This document shows positions 51,204 to 63,695 of a stretch of 64,000 nucleotides of DNA, piece by piece. The notes under the pieces were generated by a model. That model saw only the letters and a list, made by a program, of their open reading frames with translations. It made no database searches and was not told the origin of the DNA. Positions within the stretch are counted from its first letter, which is position 1. Each line of letters begins with the position of its first letter. Source of the DNA: Sodalis praecaptivus (GTDB lineage: Bacteria > Pseudomonadota > Gammaproteobacteria > Enterobacterales > Enterobacteriaceae); contig NZ_CP006569.1 of assembly GCF_000517425.1 (NCBI RefSeq), forward strand, positions 3,772,760-3,836,759. Reading direction: 5' to 3'. The translations under genes were made by a program, and so were the position numbers.

Positions 51204-52405
51204 GCGGCTGCTGGCTCTGGCGCTGGCAGGGTTTGTCCGCCGAGGGCCTGCCCTGCCGGGGAGAGATGATAGGCCGCAGCCGCCGCGACTGTGGCTTGCG
51301 TTTGGTCGCTCAGGGCAACCAGCCCTTTCGCCTGCGGCTTTACGGCTGGCTGCCGGCGCGCTATTGGCAGCGGCGGGCGTTAATTGCCCTCACCGACCGG
51401 CTCGCCTCGCTGCTGCACGCCGGGCTACCGCTGCGGGAAAGCCTGGCGCTGCTGGCCAGCGAGTACCCGCGCGCGGGCTGGCGCTGTCTGCTGGCGCAGC
51501 TCGGCGCGGACATAGAACGGGGGCTGTCGCTGTCGCGGGCCTGCGCCGCCTGGCCGCAGGTCTTTCCGCCGGTGTGGTGCGCCATGCTCGCCCTGGGCGA
51601 ACTTACCGGCAGGCTGGACAGCTGCTGCGCCGAATTGGCGAAAAGCGAGGCCCGGCTATGGCATCTCAGGCAGCAGGTAATACGATCGTTGCGTTATCCG
51701 CTATTGGTCTGTCTGGGCGCGGCGGGGGTAATGTTGCTGATGCTGCTGGTGCTGTTGCCGGCTTTCGCCCGCATCTATACCGACGCCGGCGCCCCCCTGC
51801 CCCCCACCGCCGCCCTGCTGCTGCGTACAGCCGCACACGGCAGGGAATACGGCCTGGCTTATCTCGCCGGCGGGCTGGCGCTGTACGGCGCCTGGCGGCG
51901 GCTTTGCCATTACCATCCGCGCTGGCGTGGCCGGCTGCGCGCGGCTCTGCTGTGGCTGCCGCTGGCGGGCCCCCTGTTGCGCCACCACGCGCTTCATCAG
52001 CTGTTCCAGACGCTGTCGATGAGCCACAGCGCCGGCATCGCGCTGGATCGGGCGCTCGCGGTGGCGGCCCGCGCTGTGGGGCATCCCCGCTATCGTCAGG
52101 CGCTGCTACGCTGTCGGCGCGACCTGCGTCGCGGCAAGGCATTGCATCAGGCGCTGGCGCCGGCTGCGCTGTTCCCGGCGCACTGCCGCTGGCTCATTCG
52201 CAGCGGCGAGCTTACCGGCACGCTGGATGAGGTCCTGGCGCAGCTGGCGCAGTGTCACGGCGAGCAGGCGCGGCAAAAGGCTGAACGGCTGGCGCAACTG
52301 GCCGAGCCCGCGCTGCTGCTGCTGACGGGCGCCATGGTGTGCGGACTGGTGGTAATACTTTATGTACCGCTGCTGCAGTTGGGGGAAGTTTTTAGCCAAT
52401 TTTAA
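51200..52405 (+). CDS. hofC: Type IV pilus assembly platform protein HofC
   Basis: GspF/PilC family inner-membrane platform, 401 residues. Two F domains are visible: LTDRLASLLHAGLPLRESL with GELTGRLDSCC, and LFQTLSMSHSAGIALDRAL with SGELTGTLDEVL. Three hydrophobic segments follow the family order. Its ATG overlaps the hofB stop (ATGA). The GC content is extreme, so many alternative frames are open, but only this one has family motifs. Confidence 0.94.
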   Translation: MSGCWLWRWQGLSAEGLPCRGEMIGRSRRDCGLRLVAQGNQPFRLRLYGWLPARYWQRRALIALTDRLASLLHAGLPLRESLALLASEYPRAGWRCLLAQLGADIERGLSLSRACAAWPQVFPPVWCAMLALGELTGRLDSCCAELAKSEARLWHLRQQVIRSLRYPLLVCLGAAGVMLLMLLVLLPAFARIYTDAGAPLPPTAALLLRTAAHGREYGLAYLAGGLALYGAWRRLCHYHPRWRGRLRAALLWLPLAGPLLRHHALHQLFQTLSMSHSAGIALDRALAVAARAVGHPRYRQALLRCRRDLRRGKALHQALAPAALFPAHCRWLIRSGELTGTLDEVLAQLAQCHGEQARQKAERLAQLAEPALLLLTGAMVCGLVVILYVPLLQLGEVFSQF

Positions 52406-52647
52406 GCGCGGGACAGCCGCGGCCGCCGCGCTCGGCGGCGAGCTAAGAGATGCAGGTCAAGCACGCTTTTGCCGCATTCCCCGCGTGAGCTCGGCGGCGC
52501 CAACCTGGCTGAGGTAAACGGCAGTTGGGGCGCAGCCGGGGCGCGTCAACGTCACATCCAGGTGCGCAAGGTCCGCCGCGGCCGCGTTCGCCGACGGCGG
52601 GCTTGCGGCACCCGGACGCACGCCGATGCGGCAGCGCCCCGCGCGGG

Positions 52648-53691
52648 TTATAGCTGGGTGAAGATCCGATTTTCCTGCTCGGCGACGCGGATGAAAGTGG
52701 TGCGTTTGGTCAACTCCTTCAAGCGCGATGCCCCAACATAGGTACAGGCGGAGCGCAGACCGCCGAGAATATCACGAATGGCATATTCCACCGGGCCACG
52801 CAACGGTAGCCTGACGGTTTTGCCCTCGGCGGCGCGGTAATCGGCCACTCCGCCCACATGCCGCTTCATTGCCGACTCGGAGCTCATACCGTAAAACAGC
52901 ATAAAGCGCTCGCCGCTCTCCTCCACAATGGTGCCTTCGCACTCGTCATGCCCCGCCAGCATACCGCCAAGCATCACGAAATCGGCACCGCCGCCAAACG
53001 CCTTGGCCACATCGCCAGGCACCGCGCAGCCGCCATCGCTCACGATTTGGCCGCTTAGCCCGTGGGCGGCGTCGGCACACTCGATTACCGCCGACAGTTG
53101 AGGATAGCCGACGCCGGTTTTGACCCGGGTGGTGCACACCGAGCCAGGACCAATACCGACTTTGACGATATCGGCGCCGGAGAGAATGAGCTCTTCCACC
53201 ATTTCCCCCGTGACCACATTGCCGGCGCAAATCACTTTATCCGGGCAGGCTTCGCGAGCTTTTTGAACAAAGGTCACAAAATGTTCCGAATAGCCATTGG
53301 CGACATCAATGCAGATAAAATTCAGCTGCGGCGACAGCGCCAGGATCTGCTTCATTTTCTCGAAGTCGGCCACGGAGGTACCGGTGGAAACCATCACATG
53401 ACGGAGTACCGATTCCGGCGCGCGCGCCACAAATTCGCGCCACTGATCCACGCTATAATGCTTATGCACCGCGGTCAGCACGTCGAAGGCGGCCAGCGCC
53501 TCTGCCATGTGAAAAGTGCCGACGGTATCCATGTTCGCGGCGATAACCGGCACGCCGGACCAACGAAGGCCGGGATGTTTGAAGGTGAAGTCGCGTTGCA
53601 GTTCAACATCGGATCGGCTTTTCAGCGTGGAGCGTTTCGGCCGGATAAGCACATCTTTGAAACCTAACTTCACATCTTCTTCTATACGCAT
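52648..53691 (-). CDS. guaC: GMP reductase
   Basis: NADPH-dependent conversion of GMP to IMP. 347 residues of the IMPDH/GMPR barrel. The catalytic Cys is in [13 protein letters not shown]; the phosphate-binding [29 protein letters not shown] follows. It is divergent from coaE with a 177-base gap that should contain both promoters, and converges on hofC with a 242-base gap holding nothing recognised. Confidence 0.97.
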   Translation of the reverse strand: MRIEEDVKLGFKDVLIRPKRSTLKSRSDVELQRDFTFKHPGLRWSGVPVIAANMDTVGTFHMAEALAAFDVLTAVHKHYSVDQWREFVARAPESVLRHVMVSTGTSVADFEKMKQILALSPQLNFICIDVANGYSEHFVTFVQKAREACPDKVICAGNVVTGEMVEELILSGADIVKVGIGPGSVCTTRVKTGVGYPQLSAVIECADAAHGLSGQIVSDGGCAVPGDVAKAFGGGADFVMLGGMLAGHDECEGTIVEESGERFMLFYGMSSESAMKRHVGGVADYRAAEGKTVRLPLRGPVEYAIRDILGGLRSACTYVGASRLKELTKRTTFIRVAEQENRIFTQL

Positions 53692-53868
53692 AGGGTTTTC
53701 CTGGTAAAAGGCGACGAGTCGCTAATCAATATCGGATACAATTTGCCTATTCCAGTAGCGGTATCATACGCGGGATTAAAGTTAGGGCAAGACTGCAGAA
53801 TCTGCCCATTTTACGCTACAATCGTACCAATTTACCTTGGGCCGGGAGAGTCCCTTCAGGGTGAGGCA

Positions 53869-54501
53869 GTGAACGTGACGCAATACATTGTTGCCCTGAC
53901 CGGCGGTATCGGCAGCGGTAAAAGCACGGTGGCCAACGCCTTCGCCGCCCTCGGCGTGCCCCTGGTGGATGCCGACGTGATCGCACGGGAGGTGGTCGAG
54001 CCGGGCAGCCCGGCGCTGCGTGCCATCGCGCAACGATTTGGTCCGGCGGTGCTGAACGCGGACGGGTCGCTGGATCGCGCCGCGCTTAGAGCGCGTATTT
54101 TCAGCGATCCGGATGAGAAAGCCTGGCTTAACGGTCTGCTCCATCCGCTTATTAAACGGCAAACCGAGCAGCAGCTGCGCTCCGCCCGCGCGCCGTACGT
54201 GTTGTGGGTTGTGCCGCTGCTTATTGAGAATAACCTGCAACAGCGCGCCGATCGGGTGCTGGTGGTGGATGTGGCGCGCGAGGTCCAGATCGCGCGCACG
54301 CTCAGCCGCGACGGCGTCAGCCGCGAGCAGGTGGAGAACATTTTGGCGGCGCAGGTGCCGCGTCAGCGGCGTCTGGCCTGTGCGGACGATATTATTGATA
54401 ATAGCGGGCGCCCCGAGGAGATAACGGATCGCGTTGCTACTTTGCATCAACGCTATCTTGCGCTTGCGGCATCAGCAACCCGACAGGATAAATCACCATG
54501 A
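53869..54501 (+). CDS. coaE: Dephospho-CoA kinase
   Basis: Last step of CoA synthesis. 210 residues from GTG at 53869, chosen because AGGGTGAGG lies just upstream and the P-loop [15 protein letters not shown] then falls near residue 12; GTG at 53875 is also possible. Other motifs: [22 protein letters not shown] and YVLWVVPLL. The stop overlaps the zapD ATG. Confidence 0.94.
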   Translation: MNVTQYIVALTGGIGSGKSTVANAFAALGVPLVDADVIAREVVEPGSPALRAIAQRFGPAVLNADGSLDRAALRARIFSDPDEKAWLNGLLHPLIKRQTEQQLRSARAPYVLWVVPLLIENNLQQRADRVLVVDVAREVQIARTLSRDGVSREQVENILAAQVPRQRRLACADDIIDNSGRPEEITDRVATLHQRYLALAASATRQDKSP

Positions 54502-55253
54502 GTGACGTTTACTCGACAACGGTGCTGTTTGAACACCCGTTAAATGAAAAAATGCGGACTTGGCTGCGGTTGGAGTTCCTACTACAACAGCTTTACCGGC
54601 ATCCGGCTTTAAGCGAAATCGCCAACGCGCTGACGTTTTTCCGTACGTTAGCCGATCTGCTGGACGTCCTCGAACGTGGCGACATCCGCAGCGAAATGAT
54701 CAAAGAGCTGGACCGCCAGCAGCAAAAATTGCTGCAGTGGGAAGGCGTGCCCGGCGTCGACAGTGAACGCGTTAGCGCCCTGCGCACCGATTTCAAACGC
54801 TGCGCCACCACGCTGATGGCGGCCCCGCGCCTGGGCCAAGCGCTGCGTGAGGATCGCCTGATCGGCGCCGTGCGCCAGCGGCTATCCATACCCGGCGGCT
54901 GCTGTAGTTTTGACCTGCCGGCGCTGCATATCTGGCTGCATCTGCCGCAGCCGCAGCGCGACGCCCAGGTGGACGGCTGGCTCCAAACGCTGGATCCGCT
55001 CAACGCCGCGCTGACCCGCATCCTGGATATCGTGCGCCATTCCGGCCCGTTCAAAAACCAAATCAGCTTAAACGGCTTCTTCCAGGATAACGCCGAGGAG
55101 GGGGATTTGCTGCGGTTGCGCATCCCTGTCGAGCATCAACTCTATCCGCAAGTTTCCGGCCATAAAACCCGTTATGCTATCCGTTTTTTATCCCTGGACA
55201 GCGAGAACGGCGTGGTGCCGAACCGCCTGCCGTTTGAACTGGCCTGTTGTTAG
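54498..55253 (+). CDS. zapD: Cell division protein ZapD
   Basis: FtsZ-bundling factor that stabilises the Z-ring. 251 residues. The conserved start [20 protein letters not shown], the helical core and the beta-rich C-terminal part with NGFFQDNAE and [12 protein letters not shown] are present. It overlaps coaE by four bases and precedes yacG by 12 bases, the conserved coaE-zapD-yacG operon. Confidence 0.96.
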   Translation: MSDVYSTTVLFEHPLNEKMRTWLRLEFLLQQLYRHPALSEIANALTFFRTLADLLDVLERGDIRSEMIKELDRQQQKLLQWEGVPGVDSERVSALRTDFKRCATTLMAAPRLGQALREDRLIGAVRQRLSIPGGCCSFDLPALHIWLHLPQPQRDAQVDGWLQTLDPLNAALTRILDIVRHSGPFKNQISLNGFFQDNAEEGDLLRLRIPVEHQLYPQVSGHKTRYAIRFLSLDSENGVVPNRLPFELACC

Positions 55254-55265
55254 GAGCAATTAATC

Positions 55266-55466
55266 ATGAGCGACGATATTGTTAACGTCACCTGTCCAAC
55301 CTGCGGCAAAGGGGTAGAGTGGAGCCAGAAAAGCCCGTTCCGGCCGTTTTGCAGCAAACGCTGCCAGTTGATAGATCTTGGCGAATGGGCGGAAGAGGAA
55401 AAGCGTATTCCAAGCGATGTGCAAATCACCGACAGCGACGAGTGGAGTGATGAAACCCGTCACTAA
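55266..55466 (+). CDS. yacG: DNA gyrase inhibitor YacG (zinc finger)
   Basis: 66-residue zinc protein that inhibits gyrase by blocking DNA binding by GyrB. Ligands CPTC and CSKRC surround [29 protein letters not shown] follows. GGAGCAATTAATC precedes the ATG. The 271 bases to the end of mutT contain nothing recognised. Confidence 0.95.
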   Translation: MSDDIVNVTCPTCGKGVEWSQKSPFRPFCSKRCQLIDLGEWAEEEKRIPSDVQITDSDEWSDETRH

Positions 55467-55737
55467 GCGACGGCGCCCGCGGCGGCAATACGTCACCGCC
55501 GCTGGCGGCACATCTTGGCGGTAGATGCCGCGTCCGCCACCTCTTTTTTCCCTCGGTCTTCTTTTCATCGAACCGCTAACGTCACGCCGACCCGTCGAGA
55601 AATAAACACGTTTGCCGTGCAGAGAGCGCCGTCCGCCGAGACATCGCGCCGCATCGCGTCCCCGACCGCTGAGAAAGAGCGTGCCAGTCCGCCCTCTGTT
55701 AACATCGCGCTGCCGCCCGCTGGCCCATGGCGCGGGA

Positions 55738-56127
55738 TTAATCCGCCGTCAGTTGGCGAATGATAGCCGCGTTGGCCGGCGGAAACTCTTCAGCCTTTAG
55801 CGCCTGCTGCGGGCACCAGCGCACCGGCTGCCCCTCGTTGCCGCAGGGAGTGCCGCGCCACTGCTCCACCAGAAAGAAATAAAACGCCAGCTGCCGCTCG
55901 GCGAAGTGATGCTGGGTCGTCGCCAGCAAATGGGCCTGTTCGACATCAATGCCGGTCTCTTCACGCAGTTCGCGATACAGCGCCTGTTCGGGGCTCTCTC
56001 CCGGCTCGACTTTGCCGCCGGGGAACTCCCAAAAGCCGCCCATGTGGACTTCCGCCGGGCGGCGGGCGATAAATATTTCCCGCCGGGCGTTACGGATGAT
56101 ACCCACCGCGATGGTTCGTATCGTCAT
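55738..56127 (-). CDS. mutT: 8-oxo-dGTP diphosphatase MutT
   Basis: Nudix hydrolase that removes 8-oxo-dGTP and prevents A:T to C:G transversions. 129 residues. The Nudix box runs from GGKVEPGES to RELREETGI (about residues 37-59), with the metal-binding Glu residues of REXXEE. GFWEFPGGK precedes it. It lies downstream of secA on the same strand, separated by a terminator. Confidence 0.96.
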   Translation of the reverse strand: MTIRTIAVGIIRNARREIFIARRPAEVHMGGFWEFPGGKVEPGESPEQALYRELREETGIDVEQAHLLATTQHHFAERQLAFYFFLVEQWRGTPCGNEGQPVRWCPQQALKAEEFPPANAAIIRQLTAD

Positions 56128-56201
56128 AGCTGTCAGCGCTCCTTAAGGTTATCCCGCACGGCCAGGCCGCACGTGTTAAAAAAAGTGTAACCTCTTTTCA
56201 A

Positions 56202-56225
56202 TAAAACGCCCGGCGAACCGGGCGT
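56202..56225 (-). terminator. Rho-independent terminator after secA
   Basis: On the minus strand, ACGCCCGG, loop TTCG and CCGGGCGT are followed by TTTATT. It lies 31 bases past the secA stop and before mutT. Confidence 0.85.
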
Positions 56226-56256
56226 GACGAACGACTGCTGGCCGCTTGGCATCGGC

Positions 56257-58965
56257 TTACTGTAATTTGCCGTGGCAGTGTTTGAATTTCTTGCCGGAAC
56301 CGCACGGGCAAGGATCGTTGCGCCCGACTTTGCGGCCTTCCTGCGCCGAAGAAGCGCTGCCGGTGGCGAGTTCCGCTACCGGCGCCTGATGGCTTAGCTG
56401 CTGCTGTCTAGCCAGACGTTCGGCCTCTTCACGCCGCTGCTGCTCCATCGCTTCTACCTCTTCCGGCATGCGCACCTGCACCTTGCTAAGGGTGCTGATC
56501 ACTTCATATTTCAGCGACTCCAGCATGGCGGCGAACATCGCAAAGGATTCGCGCTTGTACTCCTGCTTCGGATCTTTTTGCGCATAGCCGCGCAGATGGA
56601 TGCCCTGACGCAAATAGTCCATCGCCGCCAAATGCTCTTTCCAGAGGGAATCAAGCGTTTGCAACATGACGCCTTTCTCGAAATTGCGCATCATGTCGCT
56701 ACCGACGATTTCCTCCTTACGCTGATATTGCACCAACGTCTGCTCGAGCACGCGCTCACGCAGGGTCTCTTCGTGCAGGCCCGGCTCGTCGTCCAACCAT
56801 TGGCCGATAGGCATCTCCAGATCAAAATCATCTTTCAAGCGCTGCTCAAGCCCGGGCACATCCCACATTTCTTCCAGCGACTGCGGCGGAATGTAGCTAT
56901 CGAGGATAGTCTTCAGCACATCCTCGCGGATGCTCTTAATGGTCTCGCTAATGTCCGCGACGTCGAGCAATTCGTTGCGCTGGGTGTAGATCGCGCGGCG
57001 CTGATCGTTGGCGACGTCGTCATACTCCAGCAGTTGCTTACGGATATCAAAGTTGCGGCTTTCCACCTTACGCTGGGCATTGGCAATCGCCTTGGTGACC
57101 CACGGGTGCTCAATGGCTTCACCCGGTTTCATGCCCAATTTACGCATCATGCCGGAGACCCGGTCTGATGCGAAAATACGCATCAGGGCATCTTCCATCG
57201 ACAGGTAAAAACGGGATGAGCCGGCATCGCCCTGACGGCCGGAGCGGCCGCGCAGCTGATTGTCGATACGGCGCGATTCATGACGCTCGGTGCCGATGAT
57301 ATGCAGGCCGCCGGCGGCCAGCACCGCCTCATGGCGCGGCTGCCAGGCATCTTTGATAGCGGCGATCTGCTGCTCGTCCGGCGCTTCCAGGGCCGCGATT
57401 TCCGCCTGCCAGCTGCCGCCCAGTACGATATCGGTACCGCGGCCGGCCATGTTGGTGGCGATGGTCACCGCCCCCGGCTGGCCCGCCTGGGCGACGATCT
57501 CCGCCTCCATGGCGTGGAATTTGGCGTTGAGCACTTTATGCGCGATGCCGGCTTTTTCCAGCTCGCCGGAAACCAACTCCGATTTTTCAATGGAGATGGT
57601 CCCTACCAGAACCGGTTGGCCGCGTTCGGTGCAGGTTTTGATGTCCTCGATAATCGCGTCGATTTTTTCCTTTTCCGTCATGTAGACCAGATCGGCCAAA
57701 TCTTTGCGGATCATCGGACGGTTGGTGGGCACCACAATGGTGTCGAGTTTATAGATGGAGCTGAACTCAAACGCTTCGGTATCGGCGGTGCCGGTCATCC
57801 CCGCCAGTTTCTCATACAGGCGGAAGTAGTTCTGGAAAGTGATGGACGCCAGCGTCTGGTTTTCATTCTGGATCGCCACGTTTTCCTTCGCTTCCACCGC
57901 CTGGTGCAGCCCGTCGGACCAGCGGCGGCCCGGCATGGTGCGGCCCGTGTGTTCGTCGACGATAATCACTTCACCGTCTTTGACGATGTAATCCACATCG
58001 CGGGCGAACAGCACGTGGGCGCGCAGAGCGGCGGTCACATGATGCATCAGCATGATGTTGGCGGGGGAGTAGAGCGATTCGCCCTCCTCCATGATCCCGG
58101 CTTTCACCAGCAGCTCTTCAATCAGCACCAGCCCCCGTTCGGTCAGGTTCACCTGGCGGGATTTCTCATCCACCGAGAAGTGGCCCTCGCCCTGAAAGCT
58201 TTCGGAATCCTCTTTGTCCTGGCGAATCAAATGCGGGATCAGTTTGTCGACGCGGCGATACATATCGGAGCTGTCTTCCGCCGGGCCGGAGATAATCAGC
58301 GGGGTGCGGGCTTCATCGATCAGAATGGAATCCACTTCATCCACCAGCGCGTAATGTAATTTACGCTGTACCCGCTCCTCCGGGCTGAACGCCATATTGT
58401 CGCGCAGGTAGTCAAAGCCGTACTCGTTGTTGGTGCCGTAGGTGATATCGGCGGCGTACGCGGCTCGCTTGGCCGGCGCCGGCAGCCCCGGCAGGTTGAT
58501 GCCGACGCTCAGCCCCAGAAACTCAAACAGCGGACGGTTGTTTTCCGCATCGCGCTGCGCCAGATAATCGTTCACCGTGACCACATGAACGCCTTTGCCG
58601 CTGAGGGCGTTAAGGTACGCCGGCAGCGTGGCGGTCAAGGTTTTCCCTTCGCCGGTGCGCATTTCGGCGATACAGCGATCGTTAAGCACCATACCGCCCA
58701 TCAATTGCACATCGAAATGGCGCATGCCGAATACGCGCTTACTGGCCTCGCGCACTACGGCAAAGGCTTCCGGCAGCAGGCTGTCGACGGTCGCCCCTTT
58801 AGCGATACGCTCGCGGAATTCGACGGTTTTGGCCGCGAGCTGTTCGTCGCTCAACTGCTCCATTGCCGGTTCCATCTGGTTGATGGCGTCCACCGCCTTG
58901 CTCATGCGGCGCAGGGTACGATCGTTACGGCTGCCAAAAATTTTGGTAAGTAATTTTGCTAGCAT
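56257..58965 (-). CDS. secA: Preprotein translocase ATPase SecA
   Basis: Motor of the Sec system. 902 residues, one longer than E. coli. Motif [31 protein letters not shown] (DEAD-like) and [20 protein letters not shown] are present. The C-terminal zinc motif is [14 protein letters not shown], for SecB binding. Downstream of secM by 76 bases, so translation is probably tied to SecM stalling as in E. coli. Confidence 0.98.
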   Translation of the reverse strand: MLAKLLTKIFGSRNDRTLRRMSKAVDAINQMEPAMEQLSDEQLAAKTVEFRERIAKGATVDSLLPEAFAVVREASKRVFGMRHFDVQLMGGMVLNDRCIAEMRTGEGKTLTATLPAYLNALSGKGVHVVTVNDYLAQRDAENNRPLFEFLGLSVGINLPGLPAPAKRAAYAADITYGTNNEYGFDYLRDNMAFSPEERVQRKLHYALVDEVDSILIDEARTPLIISGPAEDSSDMYRRVDKLIPHLIRQDKEDSESFQGEGHFSVDEKSRQVNLTERGLVLIEELLVKAGIMEEGESLYSPANIMLMHHVTAALRAHVLFARDVDYIVKDGEVIIVDEHTGRTMPGRRWSDGLHQAVEAKENVAIQNENQTLASITFQNYFRLYEKLAGMTGTADTEAFEFSSIYKLDTIVVPTNRPMIRKDLADLVYMTEKEKIDAIIEDIKTCTERGQPVLVGTISIEKSELVSGELEKAGIAHKVLNAKFHAMEAEIVAQAGQPGAVTIATNMAGRGTDIVLGGSWQAEIAALEAPDEQQIAAIKDAWQPRHEAVLAAGGLHIIGTERHESRRIDNQLRGRSGRQGDAGSSRFYLSMEDALMRIFASDRVSGMMRKLGMKPGEAIEHPWVTKAIANAQRKVESRNFDIRKQLLEYDDVANDQRRAIYTQRNELLDVADISETIKSIREDVLKTILDSYIPPQSLEEMWDVPGLEQRLKDDFDLEMPIGQWLDDEPGLHEETLRERVLEQTLVQYQRKEEIVGSDMMRNFEKGVMLQTLDSLWKEHLAAMDYLRQGIHLRGYAQKDPKQEYKRESFAMFAAMLESLKYEVISTLSKVQVRMPEEVEAMEQQRREEAERLARQQQLSHQAPVAELATGSASSAQEGRKVGRNDPCPCGSGKKFKHCHGKLQ

Positions 58966-59041
58966 AGTCAGTCACATCTCATCACGGCCCCGTCCATCGG
59001 CGGCCAAAAGTCGTTTGCGGGAAAGTTACGGTCCTTCAGGG

Positions 59042-59545
59042 TCAGGCGGCCGCGCGCGGGCCGGCCCGTATTCCCTGCAGCTGCGCCAGACGGATGCCGG
59101 TGCGGTGGTCGATGAAGGCGACATGGCCCGTTTGACGCAGGCGCCGCACCGGCATCGGCTGCCGCGCTTCGCGATTGAGCAACAGGCCAAGAGTGGTAAG
59201 CAATACTTGATGCTGTACGCGCAGCGGCGCGACGGCCTCGGGCACCGGCGCGGGGACCCAGGCAATGGAGAGATGACGGATGACGGTGCGTATGGCATGC
59301 TGGTGCCAATAATCGACGGCGTAGGCGGGGCGACGCGGGACATCCTTCAGCCGCGCCAGCTGGCTGAAGCCGGCCTGGAAGGCGCTTTGCCGGCTGAGGC
59401 TGGCGCAGCTGTCGGCCTGGTGCAGCAGCTCCTGAGCGCCGCCGGGCAATAACGGCACGCCAAATCCGGCCGCGACCATCCCCAACAGGAGATGCGGCCA
59501 GAAATAACGTCTGCCAAATTGTCGCCAACGCTTTAAAATACCCAT
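59042..59545 (-). CDS. secM: Secretion monitor SecM with altered arrest motif
   Basis: Translated leader whose stalling raises secA translation when export is low. 167 residues. MGILKRWRQFGRRYFWPHLLLGMVAA is the SecM-type signal; VDYWHQHAIRTVIRHLS is strongly conserved. The C-terminal GIRAGP (158-163) is intact. The rest of the E. coli arrest consensus FxxxxWIxxxxGIRAGP is changed: Phe150, Trp155 and Ile156 correspond to His147, Arg152 and Leu153. ATG start. Confidence 0.9.
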   Translation of the reverse strand: MGILKRWRQFGRRYFWPHLLLGMVAAGFGVPLLPGGAQELLHQADSCASLSRQSAFQAGFSQLARLKDVPRRPAYAVDYWHQHAIRTVIRHLSIAWVPAPVPEAVAPLRVQHQVLLTTLGLLLNREARQPMPVRRLRQTGHVAFIDHRTGIRLAQLQGIRAGPRAAA

Positions 59546-59577
59546 TACCCGATAATGTCTTCCGCCGGAGTGTTGTT

Positions 59578-60105
59578 ATGCGCGATAGTCGTCCACATCC
59601 CATCGACAGCCTGTTTGGCGACGCCGCCGAGACGGGCCGCGTGTCCCTCTCAAAGATTCAGCAGCGGGCCATCATGTTGCTTAAGCTCAACCGCGCGGTC
59701 AGCGCGCTGTTGCCGGCACCGCTGCGCCCCTGGTGCCGCGTTGCCAACGTCCGCCAGGGCGTGATGGTGCTGGAAACCGCCAATGCCAGCTGGAAGATGC
59801 GGTTACGCTATGAACAACCTCAATTATTATCCGCGTTAAGAGCGCAGATTCTACCATCATTGTCGTCCATCGACATCAGGATTAACCCTGGCTTGGCGAG
59901 AAAACAGGAATTGAACGCGCAAAATAACGACAGCGGCCGGCAACATCACCGGCCGCTCGGGGAAAAGCCGCGGCAATTGAGCGTACAGAGCGCGGCGTCT
60001 ATTCGCCATGTGGCGGCGCGCAGCGAAGGGAAATTAAAGAACGCGCTGGAACGACTGGCGGAGCTGGCCGGAGAGAGTGCCAACCCCGCCCGTCGCGGGA
60101 AATAG
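59578..60105 (+). CDS. DUF721 (DciA-like) protein
   Basis: 175 residues. The first 100 residues fit the DUF721/DciA fold (IQQRAIMLLKLNRAVSALLP, WCRVANVRQGVMVLETANASWKMRLRYEQPQLL). A polar, Gln/Arg-rich tail follows. DciA is the ancestral loader of the DnaB helicase; enterobacteria use DnaC, so the role of this gene is uncertain. It lies divergent from secM, 32 bases between starts, a position common in related genera. Confidence 0.82.
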   Translation: MRDSRPHPIDSLFGDAAETGRVSLSKIQQRAIMLLKLNRAVSALLPAPLRPWCRVANVRQGVMVLETANASWKMRLRYEQPQLLSALRAQILPSLSSIDIRINPGLARKQELNAQNNDSGRQHHRPLGEKPRQLSVQSAASIRHVAARSEGKLKNALERLAELAGESANPARRGK

Positions 60106-60181
60106 ACGCCTAACTGCTAACCCTGCCGGCGTAAGCCGGGACGCCGCCGTGAGGCGCTGCGCCACCGTGCGCCGACGACGC

Positions 60182-61117
<936 letters not shown>

Positions 61118-61205
61118 TTAACCATGCCGCCTACTCTGCCCAGTATAGAGGAGAGTGGGCGGGCCAGTTTAGCACAAAGAGCGGCGTTTCCCAAAATGGC
61201 ACGGT

Positions 61206-62366
61206 TTAATCCGCCTGTTTACGCAGGAACGCCGGAATATCCAGGTAGTCGGGTTCCTTACTTCCCTGGGCGTTTTGCTCATTGACCGCCTTGGCCGCCG
61301 TTTTCTGCTCCTGAGCGAGCGAAGACAAGCCCGCGGCGTGATCGCGGTAGCGGTTATCCATGACCGGCTGGCTGCTCTGCTTGTTGGTCACCAGCGTGAT
61401 TTCCGGGCGCTTGTCCATGCCGATGCCGGTGGCCACGACGGTAACGCGCAGTTCGTCGTTCATATCCGGATCCAGCGAGGTACCGATGACCACGGTGGCG
61501 TTGTCGGAGGCGAAAGCGCGGATAGTGTTACCTACGGTTTCAAATTCGTCCAGACGCAGGTCGAAGCCGGCGGTGATGTTGACCAGTACCCCGCGGGCGC
61601 CGGACAGATCGATATCTTCCAACAGCGGGCTGGAAATCGCCATTTCCGCCGCTTCTTCCGCGCGATCCTCGCCGCAGGCGACGCCGGACCCCATCATGGC
61701 GTAACCCATCTCCGACATGACGGTGCGCACGTCGGCAAAGTCGACGTTCATCAGGCCCGGACGGGTGATAAGCTCGGCGATACCCTGCACCGCGCCTTTC
61801 AGTACGTCGTTGGCGGCGCCAAAAGCGTCCAGCAGCGAAATCCCGCGGCCCAGGACTTTCAGCAGCTTATCATTGGGTATGGTGATAAGCGAGTCAACAT
61901 GCTTGGAGAGTTCAGCGATGCCCTGCTCGGCGAACGCCATGCGTTTTTTGCCTTCAAAGTTGAAGGGCTTGGTGACCACGGCAACGGTCAAGATACCCAG
62001 ATCCTTGGCGACTTCCGCGACAACCGGCGCGGCGCCCGTGCCGGTGCCCCCGCCCATGCCGGCGGCGATAAACACCATGTCGGCGCCCTCAAGCGCGGCC
62101 CGCAGCGCTTCGCGGTCCTCCTCGGCCGAGTTGCGGCCGACTTCAGGATTGGCGCCGGCCCCGAGCCCTTTGGTGATACCGCTGCCGATCTGGATAGTCT
62201 GGCCCACCGCCGTCTTACGCAATGCCTGCGCATCGGTATTCACCGCGAAGAAGTCCACGCCTTCGATGCGCTCGCGCACCATATGCTCGACCGCGTTGCC
62301 GCCGCCGCCGCCGACGCCGATGACTTTAATCACCGCGTCGTTGGTTAATTCCATAGGTTCAAACAT
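61206..62366 (-). CDS. ftsZ: Cell division protein FtsZ
   Basis: Tubulin-like GTPase forming the Z-ring. 386 residues from ATG 62366 ([20 protein letters not shown]). The GTP-binding signature [10 protein letters not shown], the T7 loop [11 protein letters not shown] and the C-terminal peptide [14 protein letters not shown] for FtsA/ZipA binding are present. The variable linker contains Gln/Ala-rich sequence. It follows ftsA by 72 bases. Confidence 0.98.
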   Translation of the reverse strand: MFEPMELTNDAVIKVIGVGGGGGNAVEHMVRERIEGVDFFAVNTDAQALRKTAVGQTIQIGSGITKGLGAGANPEVGRNSAEEDREALRAALEGADMVFIAAGMGGGTGTGAAPVVAEVAKDLGILTVAVVTKPFNFEGKKRMAFAEQGIAELSKHVDSLITIPNDKLLKVLGRGISLLDAFGAANDVLKGAVQGIAELITRPGLMNVDFADVRTVMSEMGYAMMGSGVACGEDRAEEAAEMAISSPLLEDIDLSGARGVLVNITAGFDLRLDEFETVGNTIRAFASDNATVVIGTSLDPDMNDELRVTVVATGIGMDKRPEITLVTNKQSSQPVMDNRYRDHAAGLSSLAQEQKTAAKAVNEQNAQGSKEPDYLDIPAFLRKQAD

Positions 62367-62438
62367 AATTTCTCTCCGTTTTGTGCCTGTCGCTTCGGAA
62401 TCGGCCGCCTGCACAGCCGGGTTCCGTCTTGAAAATCG

Positions 62439-63695
62439 TTAAAATTCTTTGCGCAGCCAGCCGCTGAACCGCTTAAACCATGTGCTGACCGACGTTCGTC
62501 TTTCCACATCCACTTCGCCGCTTAAATGTGACTCTTTACCGTAATGCAGCAGCCCAACGGCGGTCGAATAATAGGGCTCCTGCGCATAATCCGTCAGACC
62601 GGTGATATTCAGGGGCTGGCCGATGCGCACCTGGGTATGGAATACCCGCTGCGCGCAGGCCGCCAGACCGTCGATTTGCGCCGCGCCGCCGGTCAGCACG
62701 ATGCCCGCGGCCAGATGGTGCTTTACCCCCTGCGCCCGCAGCTGTTCTTGTAGCTGTAAAATCTCATCGTTGACCAGGTTCAGCAGCTCGGTATAACGCG
62801 GCTCGATCACCTCGGCCAGGGTCTGGCGCTGTAGGCTGCGCGGCGGCCGTCCGCCGACGCTCGGCACTTCAACGCTTTCGTCCTTGCTGACCACCGACCC
62901 CAGCGCGCAGCCGTGGCGAACTTTGATCGCCTCGGCGTCGGTGGGCGGCGTGCCGAAGGCATAGGCGATGTCGCTGGTGACCACGTTGCCGGCATAGGGG
63001 ATCACCTTGGTGTGGCGCAGCGCGCCGGCGGTATAGACCGCCATGTCCATGGTGCCGCCGCCGATATCCACGACGCACACGCCCAGCTCGCGTTCATCTT
63101 CCGTCAACACCGCATAGCTTGATGCCAGACCGGCGAAAATCAGTTGGTCAACTTTCAGCCCGCAACGTTCAACCGCTTTGACAATGTTCTTCGCCATATC
63201 ATTATGGCAGGTAATCAGGTGGACTTTGGCCTGCATCCGCACGCCGGACAGGCCAACCGGGTTTTTTATTCCTTCCTGATAGTCAATCGCGTAATCCTGC
63301 GGAATCACGTGCAAGATGCGGTGTTCGTCGCGTACCCGCACCGATTTGGCGGTATGCACCACATTCTCGACGTCTTCCTGCGTCACTTCTTCTTCGGAAA
63401 TCGGCACCATGCCGATTTCATTCTGGCAGCTGATATGTTTGCCGGACAGGGCAAGATACACCGACGAGATCTGGCAGTCCGCCATCAACTCCGCCTGATC
63501 GATGGCGCGCTGCACGCATTTCACCACCGATTCCAAATCGTTAACGCCACCTTTGTCCATGCCGCGCGACGGGCAACTGCCGACACCGATGATATTGACC
63601 ATACCATCGGGCAGCACCTCCCCTACCAGCGCGGCCACCTTGGCCGTGCCGATCTCCAGTCCTACTACCAGTTTTCTGTCCGTCGCCTTGATCAT
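62439..63695 (-). CDS. ftsA: Cell division protein FtsA
   Basis: Actin-like membrane tether for FtsZ. 418 residues. Nucleotide-binding blocks [29 protein letters not shown] and [13 protein letters not shown] are present, and the amphipathic C-terminal tail [12 protein letters not shown]. Its ATG overlaps the ftsQ stop (ATGA), so translation is coupled. Confidence 0.98.
   Translation of the reverse strand: MIKATDRKLVVGLEIGTAKVAALVGEVLPDGMVNIIGVGSCPSRGMDKGGVNDLESVVKCVQRAIDQAELMADCQISSVYLALSGKHISCQNEIGMVPISEEEVTQEDVENVVHTAKSVRVRDEHRILHVIPQDYAIDYQEGIKNPVGLSGVRMQAKVHLITCHNDMAKNIVKAVERCGLKVDQLIFAGLASSYAVLTEDERELGVCVVDIGGGTMDMAVYTAGALRHTKVIPYAGNVVTSDIAYAFGTPPTDAEAIKVRHGCALGSVVSKDESVEVPSVGGRPPRSLQRQTLAEVIEPRYTELLNLVNDEILQLQEQLRAQGVKHHLAAGIVLTGGAAQIDGLAACAQRVFHTQVRIGQPLNITGLTDYAQEPYYSTAVGLLHYGKESHLSGEVDVERRTSVSTWFKRFSGWLRKEF

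Noticed and set aside
58968-59603. 211-residue frame on the minus strand overlapping secM
   Set aside because: Arg/Ala-rich shadow of secM in another frame; secM has the conserved signal, YWHQHAIRTVIRHLS and GIRAGP.
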